Positions 30,604-32,149 of a stretch of DNA of 32,149 bases are shown here, one piece after another. The stretch is from Deltaproteobacteria bacterium RBG_16_49_23 (lineage in GTDB: Bacteria > Desulfobacterota > BSN033 > UBA1163). The first letter of the stretch is position 1. Every line of letters begins with the position of its first letter. The notes under the pieces are model-generated. The model ran no database searches. It was not told the origin of the DNA and was given only the letters and a program-made list of their open reading frames with translations. The stretch lies in assembly GCA_001798855.1 (NCBI GenBank), contig MGQQ01000054.1:1-32149 (forward strand), given 5' to 3'. Position numbers and translations under genes: made by a program.

Positions 30604-30685
30604 TCTAATCTATGTAATCGGATCCTAATCGGTGTAATCAGAGATTTCTGGATTTTTCCGGAAATCTCATTGAAACTTCTTGACA
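30604..30685 (+). repeat. Dispersed promoter-like repeat, copy 3
   Basis: Same order as copy 1: TCTAATCTATGTAATCGGATC, TGTAATCAGAGA (30633-30644), hairpin GAGATTTCTG/CGGAAATCTC (30641-30668), 11 bases, TTGACA at 30680-30685. Both the 47-bp TGTAATC-to-TTGACA distance and the 11 bases before TTGACA are the same as in copy 1. A weak -10 (TATGGA) is 18 bp on. It is directly upstream of the TAXI-TRAP binding-protein gene. Confidence 0.6.
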
Positions 30686-30742
30686 TGAATGGCAATTTAT
30701 TGATATGGATGAACATCCAATCCATAGAAAAGGAGGGTAAGA

Positions 30743-31702
30743 ATGAAGATGAGAAGAATAGTTTGTTTGGGGTTTGGAATGATTTTCTTTTTGATGTCTC
30801 CCTTTTTAACCATTGGGCAGGAGAAGGTCGATATCAAGATGATGACCGGGCCGATGGGAGGATCATGGGTTCCTCTGGGAGGGGCAATTGCAGAGTTGAT
30901 CCAGAAGAATATTCCCGGAACAACGGTCTCTGTTACACCGGGCGGAGGCATGGCCAATGTGGTAGGCGTTCAGGAGGGCAAGGCAGATATCGGTTTTGGA
31001 AATTCCTCCTCCAGCGTGGATGGGGTGATGGGGAGAGACCCCTTCAAGGCGCCCACCAAGAATGTCATGCAGTTAGCCACCCTTTATCCCCAGTATTTTC
31101 AGATGGTCGTCCTCGAAGAATCAGGAATCAAGTCCGTGGCCGATCTGAAGGGAAAAGGGATTTGCCCGGGACCGAAAGGCCATACAGGAGAACTGCTGGC
31201 CCAACAGGTTCTTCAGATCTACGGTCTCTCCTATAAGGATATGAGCAGGATCAATCATGTGAGTTATTCGGATGCTGTTTCTTTAATGAAGGATGGCCAT
31301 GCACAAGGATATCTTCTGGGGACCACGATTCCTGCCTCTTCAATCATGGATCTGGCCACCTCCAAGAAAATCAGACTTCTCACCCTTCCCGATGATAAAA
31401 TCAAAGAACTCCAGATGATCAATGCGGGTTACCTGAAGCGGATCATTCCTGCAGGAACGTACACGGGCGTCAACTATGATGTGAATGGAGTCGGATATTT
31501 TACGCACCTGGTAATCAGTGCAAAACTTCCGGAGACATTGGTTTATAAGATTACAAAGGTTCTTACAGAAAATGTGGATCGACTGGCAGATGTCGTAAAG
31601 GATATGAAAGGGATGACGGCTAACGATCTTGCCCTCGACATTGGGGTTCCCTTCCATCCCGGTGCATTGAAATACTATAAAGAGAAGGGTGTCATCAAAT
31701 AG
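30743..31702 (+). CDS. TAXI family TRAP transporter solute-binding protein
   Basis: 319 aa with signal peptide (MKMRRIVCLGFGMIFFLMSPFLTIGQ). The opening of the mature chain, VDIKMMTGPMGGSWVPLGGAIAEL, and the later VTPGGGMANVVGVQEGKADIGFGNSSS are the fingerprints of TAXI proteins (TRAP-associated extracytoplasmic immunogenic), which differ from DctP. The AAGGAGGG site is 4 bases before the ATG. TAXI proteins in anaerobes bind dicarboxylates, glutamate or aromatic acids; the ligand here is open. It is followed by a terminator and then the fused permease gene. Confidence 0.92.
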   Translation: MKMRRIVCLGFGMIFFLMSPFLTIGQEKVDIKMMTGPMGGSWVPLGGAIAELIQKNIPGTTVSVTPGGGMANVVGVQEGKADIGFGNSSSSVDGVMGRDPFKAPTKNVMQLATLYPQYFQMVVLEESGIKSVADLKGKGICPGPKGHTGELLAQQVLQIYGLSYKDMSRINHVSYSDAVSLMKDGHAQGYLLGTTIPASSIMDLATSKKIRLLTLPDDKIKELQMINAGYLKRIIPAGTYTGVNYDVNGVGYFTHLVISAKLPETLVYKITKVLTENVDRLADVVKDMKGMTANDLALDIGVPFHPGALKYYKEKGVIK

Positions 31703-31748
31703 GGGTTCTTCCTTTTCCATTTTGATTGGTTTATCCCAAGTGGGTTGA

Positions 31749-31776
31749 GGCGGGAATGGCTCCATTCCCGCCTTTT
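31749..31776 (+). terminator. Intrinsic terminator between TRAP binding protein and permease
   Basis: Perfect stem GGCGGGAATGG/CCATTCCCGCC (31749-31759, 31762-31772) and a 2-nt loop followed by TTTTCTGT. It lies 47 bp past the stop of the binding-protein gene and 42 bp before the permease start. Confidence 0.8.
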
Positions 31777-31817
31777 CTGTATTGTGAATTATGTGAATTA
31801 AAGGAGAGTTTCATCCC

Positions 31818-32149
31818 ATGCTCAAGACGATTGTGACAGTGATCGCTATTTTGATGTCTGTCTACCATCTTTATGCAGGGGCCTTCGGCGCGCCTGAGGC
31901 AATGATGCACCGATCCATCCACCTCCTTTTCACTCTCGTTCTGATATTTCTTGTGGGAATGACGGGCGGAGAAAAGCAGTCCAGAGGGAAGACTGGTTTC
32001 GATATCCTCCTTCTTCTCCTCACTTTCCTGTCCATTGGCTATCTCTTTCTCAATTATGATTACGTTGTAACCCGCTACCCATATGTCCATCCCGTAAGCA
32101 GATGGGATTTTGTGATGGGGGTGATTGTAACCCTCATCCTCCTGGAGGC
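31818..32149 (+). CDS. TRAP transporter fused permease, N-terminal part (runs off window)
   Basis: An open frame from the ATG at 31818 (AAGGAG site 11 bases upstream) to the window end, 110 codons. It begins MLKTIVTVIAILMSVYHLYA, then GAPEAMMHRSIHLLFTLVL, then DILLLLLTFLSIGYLFLNYD and SRWDFVMGVIVTLILLE. The four hydrophobic segments, the HRSIHL motif and the YVVTRYPY stretch match the start of TRAP 4TM/12TM fusion permeases, in which the small DctQ-like and large DctM-like parts are joined. These pair with TAXI binding proteins. The rest of the gene, including the 12TM part, is not in the window. Confidence 0.88.
   Translation, partial: MLKTIVTVIAILMSVYHLYAGAFGAPEAMMHRSIHLLFTLVLIFLVGMTGGEKQSRGKTGFDILLLLLTFLSIGYLFLNYDYVVTRYPYVHPVSRWDFVMGVIVTLILLE

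Overview
The window reads as chromosomal DNA of a strictly anaerobic, Gram-negative bacterium, most likely a member of the former Deltaproteobacteria (Desulfobacterota). This is inferred, not computed. The clues are a 4-hydroxybenzoyl-CoA-reductase-type molybdoenzyme with the extra 4Fe-4S loop, a PPi-type phosphofructokinase, a PxxKW Cys-rich protein, tripartite tricarboxylate (TTT) and TAXI-TRAP carboxylate transporters, a probable selenoprotein, and intergenic regions full of small palindromic repeats.

Layout. 1-4.9 kb: the 3' end of an MmgE/PrpD gene (+) converges on an hcrB-hcrC-hcrA-like operon (-) whose last gene is split off by a small terminal-inverted-repeat element. 5.0-12.0 kb: an envelope block on the minus strand, with a CsgG/FlgT-like lipoprotein, a small coiled-coil membrane protein, a porin with a long leader, a TolB/CsgG-N plus FG-GAP protein and an NlpC/P60 hydrolase carrying an in-frame palindromic-repeat insertion. 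12.1-14.2 kb: a PxxKW protein behind a hairpin leader, a flippase-like membrane protein and a repeat-containing coiled-coil protein. 14.3-15.6 kb: tRNA-Thr(CGT) followed by debris (a GNAT fragment ending exactly at the tRNA, a DUF3795-like fragment) and a methyltransferase; this looks like a tRNA-linked integration scar. 16.0-16.6 kb: a thioredoxin-like gene with in-frame UGA at the first active-site cysteine and a bacterial SECIS-like hairpin just downstream (probable selenoprotein), plus a 56-codon CPxCG lipoprotein gene. 16.7-24.0 kb: amylomaltase, GNAT acetyltransferase, phosphofructokinase, CoA-binding protein, PBP1A and a coiled-coil lipoprotein. 24.3-32.1 kb: a plus-strand catabolic cluster with an internally deleted BKACE gene, tctC-tctB-tctA-like transporter genes, an acyl-CoA ligase, a zinc alcohol dehydrogenase, a TAXI-TRAP binding protein and the start of its fused permease.

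How the genes fit together. The right-hand cluster suggests uptake of a carboxylic acid (TTT and TRAP), CoA activation (ligase) and a redox step (dehydrogenase). The hcr-like enzyme and MmgE/PrpD on the left also fit anaerobic aromatic or organic-acid catabolism. The substrates cannot be read from sequence alone.

The most interesting signals are (1) the putative Sec-containing thioredoxin-like protein; (2) a repeat family that ends in a consensus TTGACA and lies upstream of three plus-strand transcription units; (3) palindromic repeats nested in the loops of other palindromes, terminal-inverted-repeat shells with exchanged cargo, and one repeat domesticated inside a protein; and (4) a two-hairpin leader or small RNA ahead of the PxxKW gene.
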